DNA of 64,000 nucleotides from Cepaea nemoralis (Eukaryota > Mollusca > Gastropoda > Stylommatophora > Helicidae): positions 10,001-74,000 of the forward strand of contig JACEFZ010014447.1 in assembly GCA_014155875.1 (NCBI GenBank), read 5' to 3'. A program made the position numbers and the translations under genes. Under the pieces are notes generated by a model. The model had not been told where the DNA came from and did no database searches. It saw only the letters and a program-made list of their open reading frames with translations. Each line of letters opens with the position of its first letter. Within the stretch, counting starts at the first letter, position 1. Shown here piece by piece: positions 24,701-38,800 of this stretch.

Positions 24701-27700
24701 AGAAATGCTCCAAGTAAGTTCTGAATATGTTGAGCCTACTATTCTTACTGACTATAGACTAGGTTAAGATAAGGACAACAAGCACTGCCAGAAATGAAAT
24801 CCAGTGGACATTGCTCTCCCCCGACCCCCCAACTCTCTCCTGTCACACACGCACGAAATCAGATAGAGGATAAACTGATAACATTGGATTTGTGGCCACA
24901 ACAGTTAGGTTTTAAACTACATAGAGTAAAAACACAGATAATGAGAATAAATCAAGCAAATGATAACTTGATCTCCTTTGGTAAAACTGCACTTCAAGAA
25001 AAGGAATCATACACCTGTCTATGTAGCAACGTAGACACAGATGGAACAGATAAAGATTACAGAATAGGAATACAGAACATTCATTTCTAAAGTGAAATCA
25101 GTACCACTGTATGGATCATAAACTTGGAGATCAACGAAAACCATTACAAATAAATTATAAATATTAACTAATTGATGCCTGCGCAAAACCTAAGGAATAC
25201 AATGGTATGTCAGAATCACAAATGTGGAAATCTAGGAGAGAACTAAAATAATACCAATGAACCAAGAGGTTGAGAACAAACGATGGTGCTGTACAGGACA
25301 TACTATAATAGTGAAAATAGTTGCGCGTATGGGTATGGTATGAGTGCAGTGATGTCGGTTCTTAGCTCAACTCAATTCAACTCAGCTCAACTCAACTCAA
25401 CTCAGCTGAAAACAATGTAACTAGAGATTCCTCAGTCTGGAATCCACAGAAATAGAGGAAGAGCTAAAACACTCAGAGAAGAGAAGTAGAAACAGAAACG
25501 AACAACAGGGGAAGAACAAGGGAGGAGCTGCATGGCATAGCTCAGGTTAGGAGGGCTTTCAGTGACTTCGTTGAGTGGCTATGTTCCAACGGGGGATACG
25601 GGGTGAAAGAAGAACAGGAAGAAAAATGCACTGAGCAAAACTGTGAGAATGCTTGCGTGTATATATTATTTCGTCGAACATTCTTTAAGAAGCTGTAATA
25701 CAAGAGCTTTGAGTAAAACTGTTTTTTTGTGAAGTTTTCGTTGTTGTTCGAGATTATGTCAAGAAGTTTTGCTTCATGAATGTGGAGAAATACTGTTTTG
25801 CATGAACTGTATGCTGTTGTTGAACATTCTTCAAGAACATGACATTATAACGAAAGCTCGAAAAGGTCTGTCAGCAATGAGAGTCATGGCAACCTACAGT
25901 ATCGAGCAAAGACTGATAATACGTTTGTTCCAAGGATGGTGCCTTCACCCATCGAGCATGCCCTGGCCATCCTCATTGTCAGTCTTACACAGATTGGAAG
26001 ACTCAAAAGCTACAAAATGAAGCCATGCTCATTAATTTGTGTTGCATGAGAGACACCTACTTGACTTTCCAACCGTGAAACACAGGATCAAGATCTGGAG
26101 AGCTCGGGCATACTTGAAAATAAATGCACATGAGTAGCTGAGGGGCTGAGTTCTTTTGGAATTTTCCAGAGTGCAAGGATGATACCCCTAACTAAACAAC
26201 TAATGATTTCTTCAAGATGACTGAGAAAAAACTTCACGCGAACTTTACCATTTATTTAACATCCGTCTAGATCTAGAAGGTGTGTTACGTAAACACTGTT
26301 TTACACGAAAATTGCCGTTTACTGGAACATTCTTCAAGAAGTTGTCTTAGTCGAACATTCTCTTATCTCATCTCATCTCATCATGTTCCTCTTGTACCTT
26401 GCGGTGTCGAGGTGAAGTATAAACAGCGGGAGAGTGCCCGCTTATGGGCTTCACGTATCTATAATCCCATGGACTCTGTTATTCCCTGTGTCCATCGTTT
26501 ACGTGGTCGGCCTCTTCCTCCGCTTCCCTCTGGTCTGTACATCATTGCATGTTGTGGTATACTGTTAGTTGGTAACCTACTTGCATGGCCAAACCATTTG
26601 ACCTGCTGCCTTCTAATAAAATCTAGTGCTGCTTTAATCCCCACTTTAGTCCTGATTTCTTCATTTCTGATCTTATCTCTTCTTGATACATTGAGTATTC
26701 TTCTCAGGAATTTCATTTCTGTTGATGTTATTTTTCTTTTCTCTTTTTCTGTCATTGTCCAGGTTTGGCATTGGTAGAACAGAGTTGGTAAGAAGATTGT
26801 GTTGTAAAGTGCTTTCTTAGTAGTTATTGATACACTGTTGTTCTTTAGTATTGGTGCCATTTGTCCAATGAGTTCGTTTGCCTTATTGCATCTATTTTCG
26901 ATCTCGTCTTCTGATTTGCCATTTGATGATATTATACTTCCCAGGTACTTGAAACTCTTTACTCGTTTCAAGGGATGTTCATTTAGGTAAATCGTTGTTG
27001 CATTTTCTCCTTTAGTTATAGTCAGTACCTCTGTTTTGCTTGTGCTAATTTTCATGTTATGTTCCCTACACATTTCGTTTAGACTATTCATGTGGTCTTG
27101 TAATTCAGCTTCTGATTTTGCTATTAGTGCTTGGTCGTCCGCAAACAGGAGTTCTCTAATGGTTAGATTTGCAGATGGTTCTTCTTCTGTGTTCTCGTCA
27201 TGCGGTGTTCTTGCGGTCTCTATTTGGTTGGTTTCTTTACATATGTCCGTTTATACTTCTTAGTGTTTTCTACGAGCAGTATGAAGATCCCCTGCAGGCT
27301 TATTGGGCCAATGTCGAACAATGAGACACACTATTTGACATTCGACGTGTTTTTTTTAATCCTTCACAAGAAATTGTGTTTTACGGACTTTAGTAACCAC
27401 TGTTTTGTCCGCTCCGTGGCGTAGGGGTTACGGGCGCTGCTCGTAACCCAGTATACCAACGTTCGAAACACAGCAGTGTCGGTTTTTTATGAAATGGTAT
27501 GTGTGCCGGTCGTTCAGAAATTAATGACAAACTACTGAACATAAACTTGTCCAGGATTCACGAACAACCAAAACATGCTGGGGTTGACTGCTACGTCATG
27601 TATAGGATGTGTAACTAACTTTTTTAAACCACTGTGTTATGTTAACTTTATGTTTCTCTTGAATATTATTCAAGATGATGTGCTTCACGAACTTTGGGAA

Positions 27701-28652
27701 AAACCTTTACATTAATGTTAATGTTATTGTATGTAAATGTATGTAAATGTTATATACATTCATCAAGATGTTATGCTTTACAAACTTTGATAAATACTGT
27801 TTTTCAATACCTTTACACGTTAGTTCGAATACCACAATTATATGTACTTAATTGATTACGCGTCATGGGATGATTAATCGTCTTATGCGACTTCCTGTAC
27901 TTGCTATGGGCTTATATGTCGGCGGCATGTTGTTATTGCTTTATAATATAACATGCCTGCTACCATATCAACAACATTTAAGCAGTAATTCTGAGGCACC
28001 AACTCGTCCATTATCCATTGTTTGATCCAATCCTAATTTTTGTTTGACACTGAATCCGTCAATACAACTATAACAAAGACTGCATTATACGAAATGTACA
28101 TCGATAGATAACATTCAACAAGAAACGTCAATTGACAAGAAACTGTCCTTCATAAGAATTCGAGCAACGCTGTCTGACGTGAATATGGCGTCTGTTCGTC
28201 ACTTGAAGGATATTTAGCCATCAGTGAAACAATCTATCCATCATTAGCGTTACCGCTGGCGCCCTTCGAGTTACACAGCTGAGTGTGTTTAATATACCAT
28301 TGCTAAACACTGTTCCGCCGTTCTCCGTGGCGAAGTAGTTACAGACGCGGTTCGGGATCCCGTAAACCAGCATTCGATACACAGCTGCGCGTGATTTGGC
28401 AACAGACCGCGTTGTGCTAGATTTTACAAAATGATATTGGTGCCGGCCGTTCAGAAAGCAATGGCAAACTACGGAATGTAAACTTGCCAAGACAACAACA
28501 ACAGCACAAAATGTTGGTGTTGACTGCAAACGTCCTGTAAAGGATATGCAACTAACTAAGCAACCAAACAACCACCCAACCAACCAACCAACCAGCCAGC
28601 CAGTCAGCCAGCCAGCTAGCCAACCAACCACCCACACACACACCCACCCACC

Positions 28653-28686
<34 letters not shown>

Positions 28687-29003
28687 TCACTGTTCCACGT
28701 GAACCGAACACTGCTGATTAACATTCTTCAAGCTGTGAAACTTTGAGAAACATTGTTTTACCTGAACTTTACATACACCGTGTTGTTACGGAAAACTTAC
28801 TGACAAGATGATTTGACTGCAGTTTTACTAACTCCATGTTTCTGCGCTTGATCGTTGACAAAATCATCGTCAAAGGCACTGTTGTCATTACATCCTCCAA
28901 AGTGCAGTTTTACGTCTGAAAATCACACCAAAATATGTTTGTTTAACCCACTGAAGAGGCAATGTATGTTGTGAGACAGTTAATCCTTTTCATCTAACTT
29001 TTC

Positions 29004-29049
<46 letters not shown>

Positions 29050-29050
29050 T

Positions 29051-29132
<82 letters not shown>

Positions 29133-29177
29133 CAGCAGCTGCAGCAGTAGTAGTAGTAGAAGTAGTAGTAGTAGTAA

Positions 29178-29231
<54 letters not shown>

Positions 29232-29236
29232 TAGTG

Positions 29237-29315
<79 letters not shown>

Positions 29316-32300
29316 GCCTCTTTTAGTCCTGTAGGACTATAGAATTGTGCCACTGGGGAGGTACCTGGCAGCACCGCTGGTGACTGTATAGTCCAATGCG
29401 AGAATGACAATCCCTGTCACAGTTTCCGTATCTGTAAGACGAGGCAGGTCCCGCAGTAAGTGACTGCATTGTATGCCTGTACGCCTATCCTCAGTTTGTT
29501 GGATCAGATTGCGCCCAGAAAGCACCAGTCCGTTTCGAGCACCTCTTCTCCAGGAACATCTATGTGTTACAACACTTTCCCACGTGTTTGAATCTATGCC
29601 AAGGATTTTCATATCTTGTTTACACATCCATATATCGCATTTTGGGAACTTCCAGTTCTATCTCTTCCCTGTTGCTAGTTCTATAGGAGATCTTTGAGAA
29701 TAGCTTTCTAAACTGCGCGCTTGTTTGGATGCTTATTGTGTGTATTATAATGACCGTCTTCATATCAACCCTTGACGAGAGCCAGTGTTTGTTCAGTGCC
29801 GTTTGCTTGAACAAGTGTTGGCTGTAATGTGACTTCCTGTAGTGTTTCCTTCAAGAGACCATTATCCTCAACTGGGGTATTGGTGCTCATTCAACTCACG
29901 CCAAGGCGTCCAATTGTGGCCATCTCATGCACCCACGTCCACGTTCTAGTTTCCCCTGTATGATTAAGCAATGTTTCTAGTTGACTTCTCCGCATGTTTC
30001 TAATTATAGTATGTTCAATGCAATATGAATGTTTGTTTGTTTTGTTCGCATATCCTTTACAGGACATAGCTGTCAACATCAGCATCTTTCAGCTGATTGT
30101 TGTTTTCTTGGCAAGATTACGCTCAGTAGTTTGCCATTGCATTCTGAACGACCGGCTCACATACCCCATAAGTTACCGACGCGGAGAGAACCGCTACCGA
30201 TTCTCGCGCACGTCAAGCTACTCACGAGAGTATACAGGACTGCGGAGAAAGTCGTGTAACACCTAGACCAGGGAGACCGGCTCGTTAGAATGTACTTAGT
30301 GTAATATGAGTAGTCAAGATTCGAGTGTATCCAATGTAAGGTGAGTGGTTTGAAATGTGCTTAGTGTAAAGTGTACGGGTAGCTTAGACTAGATGGTAGA
30401 ACGTAGTGATAGCCGCTCAGGGTATGCTTAGTGTAAAGTGTACGGGTAGCTTAGACTAGATGGTAGAACGTAGTGATAGCCGCTCAGGGTATGCTTAGTG
30501 TACAGTGTACGGGTAGCTTAGACTAGATGGTAGAACGTAGTGATAGCCGCTCAGAGTATGCTTAGTGTACAGTGTACGGATAGCTTAGACTAGATGGTAG
30601 AACGTAGTGATAGCCGCTCAGGGTATGCTTAGTGTACAGTGTACGGGTAGCTTAGACTAGATGGTAGAACGTAGTGATAGCCGCTCAGGGTATGCTTAGT
30701 GTAAAGTGTACGGGTAGCTTAGACTAGATGGTAGAACGTAGTGATAGCCGCTCAGGGTATGCTTAGTGTACAGTGTACGGGTAGCTTAGACTAGATGGTA
30801 GAACGTAGTGATAGCCGCTCAGGGTATGCTTAGTGTACAGTGTACGGGTAGCTTAGACTAGATGGTAGAACGTAGTGATAGCCGCTCAAGGTATGCTTAG
30901 TGTACAGTGTACGGGTAGCTTAGACTAGATGGTAGAACGTAGTGATAGCCGCTCAGGGTATGCTTAGTGTACAGTGTACGGGTAGCTTAGACTAGATGGT
31001 AGAACGTAGTGATAGCCGCTCAGGGTATGCTTAGTGTACAGTGTACGGGTAGCTTAGACTAGATGGTAGAACGTAGTGATAGCCTCTCAGAGTATGCTTA
31101 GTGTAAAGTGTACGGGTAGCTTAGACTAGATGGTAGAACGTAGTGATAGCCGCTCAGAGTATGCTTAGTGTAAAGTGTACGGGTAGCTTAGACTAGATGG
31201 TAGAACGTAGTGATAGCCTCTCAGAGTATGCTTAGTGTAAAGTGTACGGGTAGCTTAGACTAGATGGTAGAACGTAGTGATAGCCTCTCAGAGTATGCTT
31301 AGTGTAAAGTGTACGGGTAGCTTAGACTAGATGGTAGAACGTAGTGATAGCCGCTCAGAGTATGCTTAGTGTAAAGTGTACGGGTAGCTTAGACTAGATG
31401 GTAGAACGTAGTGATAGCCGCTCAGAGTATGCTTAGTGTAAAGTGTACGGGTAGCTTAGACTAGATGGTAGAACGTAGTGATAGCCGCTCAGAGTATGCT
31501 TAGTGTACAGTGTACGGGTAGCTTAGACTAGATGGTAGAACATAGTGATAGCCGCTCAGAGTATGCTTAGTGTACAGTGTACGGGTAGCTTAGACTAGAT
31601 GGTAGAACGTAGTGATAGCCTCTCAGAGTATGCTTAGTGTAAAGTGTACGGGTAGCTTAGACTAGATGGTAGAACGTAGTGATAGCCTCTCAGAGTATGC
31701 TTAGTGTACAGTGTACGGGTAGCTTAGACTAGATGGTAGAACGTAGTGATAGCCGCTCAGAGTATGCTTAGTGTAAAGTGTACGGGTAGCTTAGACTAGA
31801 TGGTAGAACGTAGTGATAGCCTCTCAGAGTATGCTTAGTGTACAGTGTACGGGTAGCTTAGACTAGATGGTAGAACGTAGTGATAGCCTCTCAGAGTATG
31901 CTTAGTGTACAGTGTACGGGTAGCTTAGACTAGATGGTAGAACGTAGTGATAGCCTCTCAGGGTATGCTTAGTGTACAGTGAGTCTTCATTTTAAGATGA
32001 GTCCTCTGAGTGTGTTTTGTTTATTGTGAGTAGCGTGGTTTCGAGTGTGTTCAATGTAAATTTAATTTAGCCGCTGGAATTAAAGTGCGCTGAGTGTGAT
32101 GTTTAGAGTATGACGATGTTTAAGGTTACTTGATTCGTCTAGACTGAGTTTACTGTATTGTGCTTTGCTTGATTTAGAATGGGTTCAGAAGTATAGAAGT
32201 TGTTATTTCTCGATTTTTTGCTAAACTTAACGCGATTTTTTTTTTTTTTTTTTTGGTTTTTGATTTTTAGACACGGCTAAACACTTGCTAACATTAGATC

Positions 32301-32626
32301 TTATTCTTGCTAAATTCGAAATCATTTGAAAGCATTCTGGGCAGGATGTAACGAAAAAGGCAACAGAAGAATTATAAAAAGACCCTTACTTTGGAGGCAA
32401 GGAATCTTGCTGATTGTTCCAATCACACTAGGCAGATCTTTAAAAAAAGCCAGCACTCCTCCAATTTTAGAACAGCTTTCATCAGCTTCCTGGCGTGTCC
32501 TGTGTAGTTGAGAGCATGACATACGTCAATTACTTTACGGACACTGGCAAAGTTACAAATGAGTACACTTTGAGAGGGTTTCACTCACCGTTTCTTTGCT
32601 CGTGTGTGTGTGTGTGTGTGCGTGCG

Positions 32627-32664
<38 letters not shown>

Positions 32665-35600
32665 CAGGTAAATGTAGTCTCATGGCAACCATTGCCACTT
32701 GAATGTGAATCACTGTGCTAGGCTGGAATATTCTAAGCCATGATATCACAAGTTTGAGTGGTCAGCCAGTTCCTCCTCTCTCTCTCTCTCCCCCCCCCCA
32801 CCCTTTATTCCCAGACAGTTGCTGCTTGTGAGCCTGGCCCTATGTCTATACCTGACAGGTGCGCCATCGCCACATCTCATACCTGACAGGTGCGCCATCG
32901 CCACATCTCATACCTGACAGGTGCGCCATCGCCACATCTCATACCTGACAGGTGCGCCATCGCCACATCTCATACCTGACAGGTGCGCCATCGCCACATC
33001 TCATACCTGACAGGTGCGCCATCGCCACATCTCATACCTGACAGGTGCGCCATCGCCACATCTCATACCTGACAGGTGCGCCATCGCCACATCTCATACC
33101 TGACAGGTGCGCCATCGCCACATCTCATACATTTGCTGTCTAAGTGACTGCACTGAGTTGTATTTATTTCTGGAGCACACTGTCTACTTTACAATGTCAA
33201 AACATAAGTAATGTTCTCTTGTACATGTCTTAGGCTCATTTGACGTATGGTGCTAAAGTCATGTTTTTATAGAACAGTGGCCATATGGTTCTAAACTCAT
33301 GTTTTTTATAGAACAATGGACATATGGTGCTAAAGTCAAATTATTATAGAACAATGAACATATGGTGCTAAACTAATATTTTGATAGAACAATGACCATA
33401 TGGTGTTAAAGTCATATTTTGATAGAACAATGAACATATGGTGCTAAACTCATATTTTTATAGAACAATAAACATATGGTGCTAAAGTCATATTTTTATA
33501 GAACAATGAACATATGGTGCTAAACTCATATTTATTTTATAGAACAATGAACATATGGTGCTAATCTCATTTTTGTATACACAATCGGCACTCGGTGGGT
33601 GATGTGGTCAGTCTCACGCCGACCAACTTTACCTCCCGCGACATATTTTGGTATCTAACTTAGGCTGGGTGGGCTTCGGAACCCAGGTCAATCTTTAAGA
33701 TTCGAATCTGCTCACTGCGGATCGAGCTAACGAGCGACTGGTCACTACTCTTCCCGCGGCTACCCTGTTACAATGTTGACAGAATTAAATTGTTGTCATC
33801 ATTGTAATGTACCATGCCGAGTGACGCTAGCTATCATATTCCTTCGCAAGCCATTGTTCTCTTTGCTCTTGAATACTGCGACCAGAGATCGTGCGCCAAG
33901 TCACTGTACACACATATCTAGCATGTTTTCCCTATGTCTCCAATCCCCTTCGATTTTCTTGGTTGCGACAGCATTCTTCAGATCCACTCTCCTCCTAACA
34001 TGGTCAATAAATAACATATATATTATCCTGATGCGGACAACAACTGACTTTGTAAAATGGCGGATGGCATGACTAGCATAATTAACGCCGTATCCCTTCA
34101 TAAAATTGCCAGCAAATGCCGAGAGTTAGCCATCTGAAACCAGAAATTGTTGGTTGCAACAACGTGACAATTTATATTTTACTTGTAACGTTATGTTTAT
34201 TACTAAACCCTACCCCTTTTTCTTGGTCTCAAAGTACAAGCACTGTCCATTCACATTGTTGAACGGACTGGTACAATTTACGTTGCCTGTGGCGAGATTC
34301 TGCAATTGGCTATCTGAAAATGAAGAATGCAGTGATGAAGAGGCATTATTAATTACAGTTGAAGGCAAAAGAAAGCAAAACAGCAAACCTTAAAAATATC
34401 ACTAATGTTTTAGATCAACTCTGTAGATGATATTCCTCCACGTCACCGTCTCAGTCCATCCAGTATCATTTCTCCCCGTCTGCCTCGGCCTATTTCTCCA
34501 CAGATCTTTTCAATCGTGATAATTTTTCAAATGCCTGTCTTCTCTTCACACGACCAAAGAATTCCGTGTATCTCTTTAGTGTCAGGGAAGGTTACCATGT
34601 TAACTGTTAGTGTCCTCTTCTTCTTTCCCTTTTCCCTCTGTGAGCACAGTCCCTCAATCAATTCTCGCCAAGCCATCATATCTGTTATCTCCGTCAGCTC
34701 GTTCGGTGAACTGTTCTTGTTATTTACCCCTGTTCCTTGTTCTCTGCTCCCAATGTTATTTGTTCTCCCTCTGTGTCATGTGCACTGTGGTTTCCAACGA
34801 AGGGAACACACTAGTTACACTATTCTCAAATTGTCTTAGTGTGTCTCCCATCTTTTCCTCACCTCTAGACTGGCTGTAATCTAGTTCTCTCCCTAAACCC
34901 GTCTGTAAATGTTTTTCTGTACCAGTTTAATTATCCTGTTTCGCACAGGCACCAATTCATGAATGTCTGTAGTTTTTTTTTTTTTTTTTTTTAAAGTTGC
35001 ATATCCCTTACAGACCGGTCTCTGTGGCTAAGGGCTTGCGAACGCGGTTTGTGAGCCCGTATACCCGGGTTCGAAGCACAGCGGTGCTGGTTTTTCTCGA
35101 AAAAGGTATAGGAGCCGGTCGTTCAGAAAGCAATGGCAAACTACTGAACGTAACACTTGCCTAGTACATCAACAGCAGCTGAAAAATGCTGGTGTTGACG
35201 GCAACTTTCCGTAAGGGATACGCATCAACCAAAAAAAAATCCCTTACAGGACGTTGCAGTCACACCAGCATTTTTCAGCTGCTGTTGATGTTCTTGGCAA
35301 GATTACACTCAGTAGTTTGCCATTGCTGTCTGAGCGACCGGTTCACATACCCCTTAAGTAACTAACGCGATGCGATCCGTTGCCGAATTTCGCGTAGCTG
35401 TGTTCCTCACGTGGATATACGGGATTACGGAGAAAGTCGTTAACTCCTAAGCAAGAGAGACTGTAGTTTATGTCTTATTATTTTAATCGTTTTTCATTTT
35501 TGTTTTCGTTCGCTCGATTTGAATTTAAGCGTTGTCAATGCACTTGCGGCTGTTTCTAATGCTTTGGACTGATTTTTGGCTGTATATTAGCTTTTCCTAT

Positions 35601-35823
35601 TACCAGTGTCCCTTGTCAGAAGGCGAACCCACACCAACTTCTGAAGTACTTGTAATTTACGTCCCAACGTCATGGATGAGAAGCCATCATTTTAATTCAA
35701 CTGAGCGGTGTAGATAACATCAAGAGATGGTCGAACATCAGCCTGACAGAATGTACAGTCCAGGTGAGAGACAGACAGTGTTGGAGATCCACTGCAGCCA
35801 ACCTTCATTGTGGAGACGGCACC

Positions 35824-35858
<35 letters not shown>

Positions 35859-38800
35859 GCGATGTATGGGTTGAACCCGCTACCTCAACATAAGCCCACC
35901 ACACATTACTGTAATGACGATGACTTTATTAAGCTCATTTATGTTATGTTATTTGTACTGATTATTGTATATTTAAAAATTTAAAAAAAACTTGTTTGCC
36001 CACTTTCCTCTTTCTTAGTTATCAACATTGCTAGTGTTTATTGCTCTATCACGTTTGGTGTCATCCATATAAACAAATACAGACAGTCCTCCAGTACTAA
36101 CACAAACAGACGGTTCAGCTGATTTGACGAAAAGAAATGCCTTTTCAAATTAGACGTATATAGAAAGACTGGTTGGCCGAGTGTCTAGAATGCCGGCGTC
36201 TCCTTGGGGAGACCCGAGTTCGAATCCTCGGTAAGGTGTGTAGCTTTTTCTGTGGGGGAGGGGGGGGGGGGGGCTTTTTCTGTCCGGGATGGGGGGGGGA
36301 CGGACTCTAACCTGCAGCGGCGGCTGCATTAACCAGGCAGCCTTAATTCCTCAGGCTTAAGACCCCCTGTCCTACACTCAAGGTACTATATTGACAGTAA
36401 ATGACGGTTGTTGGTTGTGTTTTTTTTTTTTGGGGGGGGGGGGGGTGGGAGGAGGACAGACAGACTTTATATTGCATTAGATCCATAACATCAGCAAGCC
36501 AACTAGGAATAAGTGTGATAGTTATCCAGGTCTATCGCCCACTTGAACCCATAACTATGTAACACGGACATTGAGAATTGACAGTACGTGTATATATATT
36601 ACCTGCAGTGGGAAAGAAGCAGGCGCGGACATTACCACTGCATCCAGTAGGAATGACCAGTCTCCCTTTGTCATATCGAAGGCCGCCTAGGGCATTACAG
36701 TTCCCAACTGGTGCTGAGTTAAATGATAGTGTAGCTCCCTTCTGGCATCCCGTGAGCTTTTGGTAGGTAATTTGCGAGCCGGCGTTGTTAATGTCTAAAT
36801 CTTGACATGTCAGTCCTGTTTCTGAAATAAGTGGATCATCACAAATATCCAGTTAATACCACATAGCAAGCAAATACAAGACAGCGGAGTACGAGGACGC
36901 CCAAGACAATGAGATGGTTAAATTGATGATGTCATTACTTGTGTGTGATTTCTCTGGAAGTGGTGTTCAGGTTGTCAAGTCCAGAACACCGTTTACTGAT
37001 ATCTGTGTGAAGTTCGTGAAGAGGTGTTTTTCTCTCGACACGAGCTAAGATACCTTTACCACGGAGACTGCTGTAGAGTTTTTCTTCCCCTCTTCAATCC
37101 CATTGTCCATTGCGCAAGCAAGACCGCTGCTGAAAGTTGACATCTGCAGAGAGGGATATTGTGATGTAACCAGCTCAGGATTCAGCAGAGCACATGCAGG
37201 CCGGTCGGGACTAGGCCTGGGCTCACCATATCTCCTCCATGGGCTTCAAGTATGTCCTTGTCAACAGACTCCAGTCTAATGTCCTGAGACAGAAGTGGAT
37301 CTGAATACACAAACAGTATATTCATTGTACAGTTGGCGGCATCTGATCCAGGCGTATCCAAAGGACATACCAAGTTCTGTTGGTGATCCGGCAGTATAAA
37401 CAGATGCTGTCTTTATTACGTCACTGTGTTCGTATGTAGCTTTATAATCACGTACTTAACACTCTTGACACACATAACAACAATATTGACAGGTTACAAG
37501 ACTATGGGTGGTTACTGTAATTTCTATCATATTTTTAAGGTTTTCATTCGAAGCCACTTCGTACATATACAGATAATCCTGCAGTGCAAACAAATAAAGA
37601 CGATCTCGCAGATTCAACAAAAATAAATTACCCTGCAGTTCTAGCCTAATACAGACAACCCTGTATATAAACATAATTTAAACAATCCTGCAAATATAAA
37701 CAAACGGCCCTGCAGTTTAAACAAGAACAAATGCAAACGATAGAACAGAGTGGGTAAATGCAAACGCTACTTCAGTTTACACACATAGAGACAATTTATG
37801 TTGAGTTATATCTTCAGAATAAACCAGCCACCTAGGCAAAAGTGTTATAATTATCCAGATCTATCGTCCGCTTGAACCCATATCTATGTGACATGGACAG
37901 AATCCGTACACATTCCATAACCTAGGCTCAACTGGATGATAGATCTGGTTACTGATGACTTTGTGTAACGGCGTATAACCGGGTGTGCGTTAAAGCCCTC
38001 TGGCCACTTGATCCAAGTGTTGTCTTTATTTGGAGGTGGCAAAATCGTATCCAGGTATGCCTAAAGAAGAAGAGTAAGAAAAGGAAGAACAAGAAAGGGA
38101 GAAGGTTTAGTAGTAGAAGGAGTAGGAGAGGCAAGAACAAAATACATGACGAGTATTTTGCACAATGATGTTTATAATGATGGCATAGTTTGCATACTGT
38201 CATATAGTCTTTAACTATATCAGCAATCAAAACATCCTTACTTGTAAAAGTGACGTTCAATGATGACTTTAACTTGGATAACAAATCACCAATAGCAGTC
38301 TTGATTTTATCACCATCAACTGTCTGGGGGTTTGTTTTTTGTCCACGTGATCCTTTAAGACCACCCAACCAGTCAGACAGTTTGCTTTTAAGTTTATCCT
38401 TGTCTAGACCAACAACGTTCGTGCTACCTCGATTTTTGGTGGTCTTACTCACATCAACAGTTTTAATGGGATTGTTTAATAATCCAGCTGATACTTTCAG
38501 ACCACCTAACAAGTTAGACAGTATGCCATTGGGTTTATCCTGGTCTAGGCTAGCAGTCTTCGTGCTACCTCGATCTTTGGTGGTCTTACTCACATCAACA
38601 GTTTTAATGGGATTGTTTAATAATCCAGCTGATACTTTCAGACCACCTAACAAGTTAGACAGTATGCCATTGGGTTTATCCTGGTCTAGGCTAGCAGTCT
38701 TCGTGCTACCTCGATCTTTGGTGGTCTTACTCACATCAACAGTTTTAATGGGATTGTTTAATAATCCAGCTGATACTTTCAGACCACCTAACAAGTTAGA

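Larger units (their letters stand above)
25640..28800. repeat. degenerate array of about 70-bp repeats with palindromic heat-shock-element-like core
   Basis: Units of roughly 70 bp recur at about 25670, 25810, 26320, 27350, 27660, 27760 and 28720. They share GAACATTCTTCAAGAAG followed by TTTGAGAAACACTGTTTTAC-like text. The array is broken up by LINE 26366-27262, SINE 27406-27640 and SINE 28310-28690. Related blocks are at 43920-44035 and 47513-47720. It lies in intron 5. Confidence 0.65.

Noticed and set aside
28994..29410. Poly-tyrosine protein on the minus strand
   Set aside because: Translation of a TAG microsatellite.
37949..38241. Extension of the exon 1 frame into LCHHYKHH and poly-Leu/Phe sequence
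   Set aside because: A good donor (GTAAGG) precedes it and exon 2 joins in phase. The extension is low-complexity antisense of purine-rich intron.
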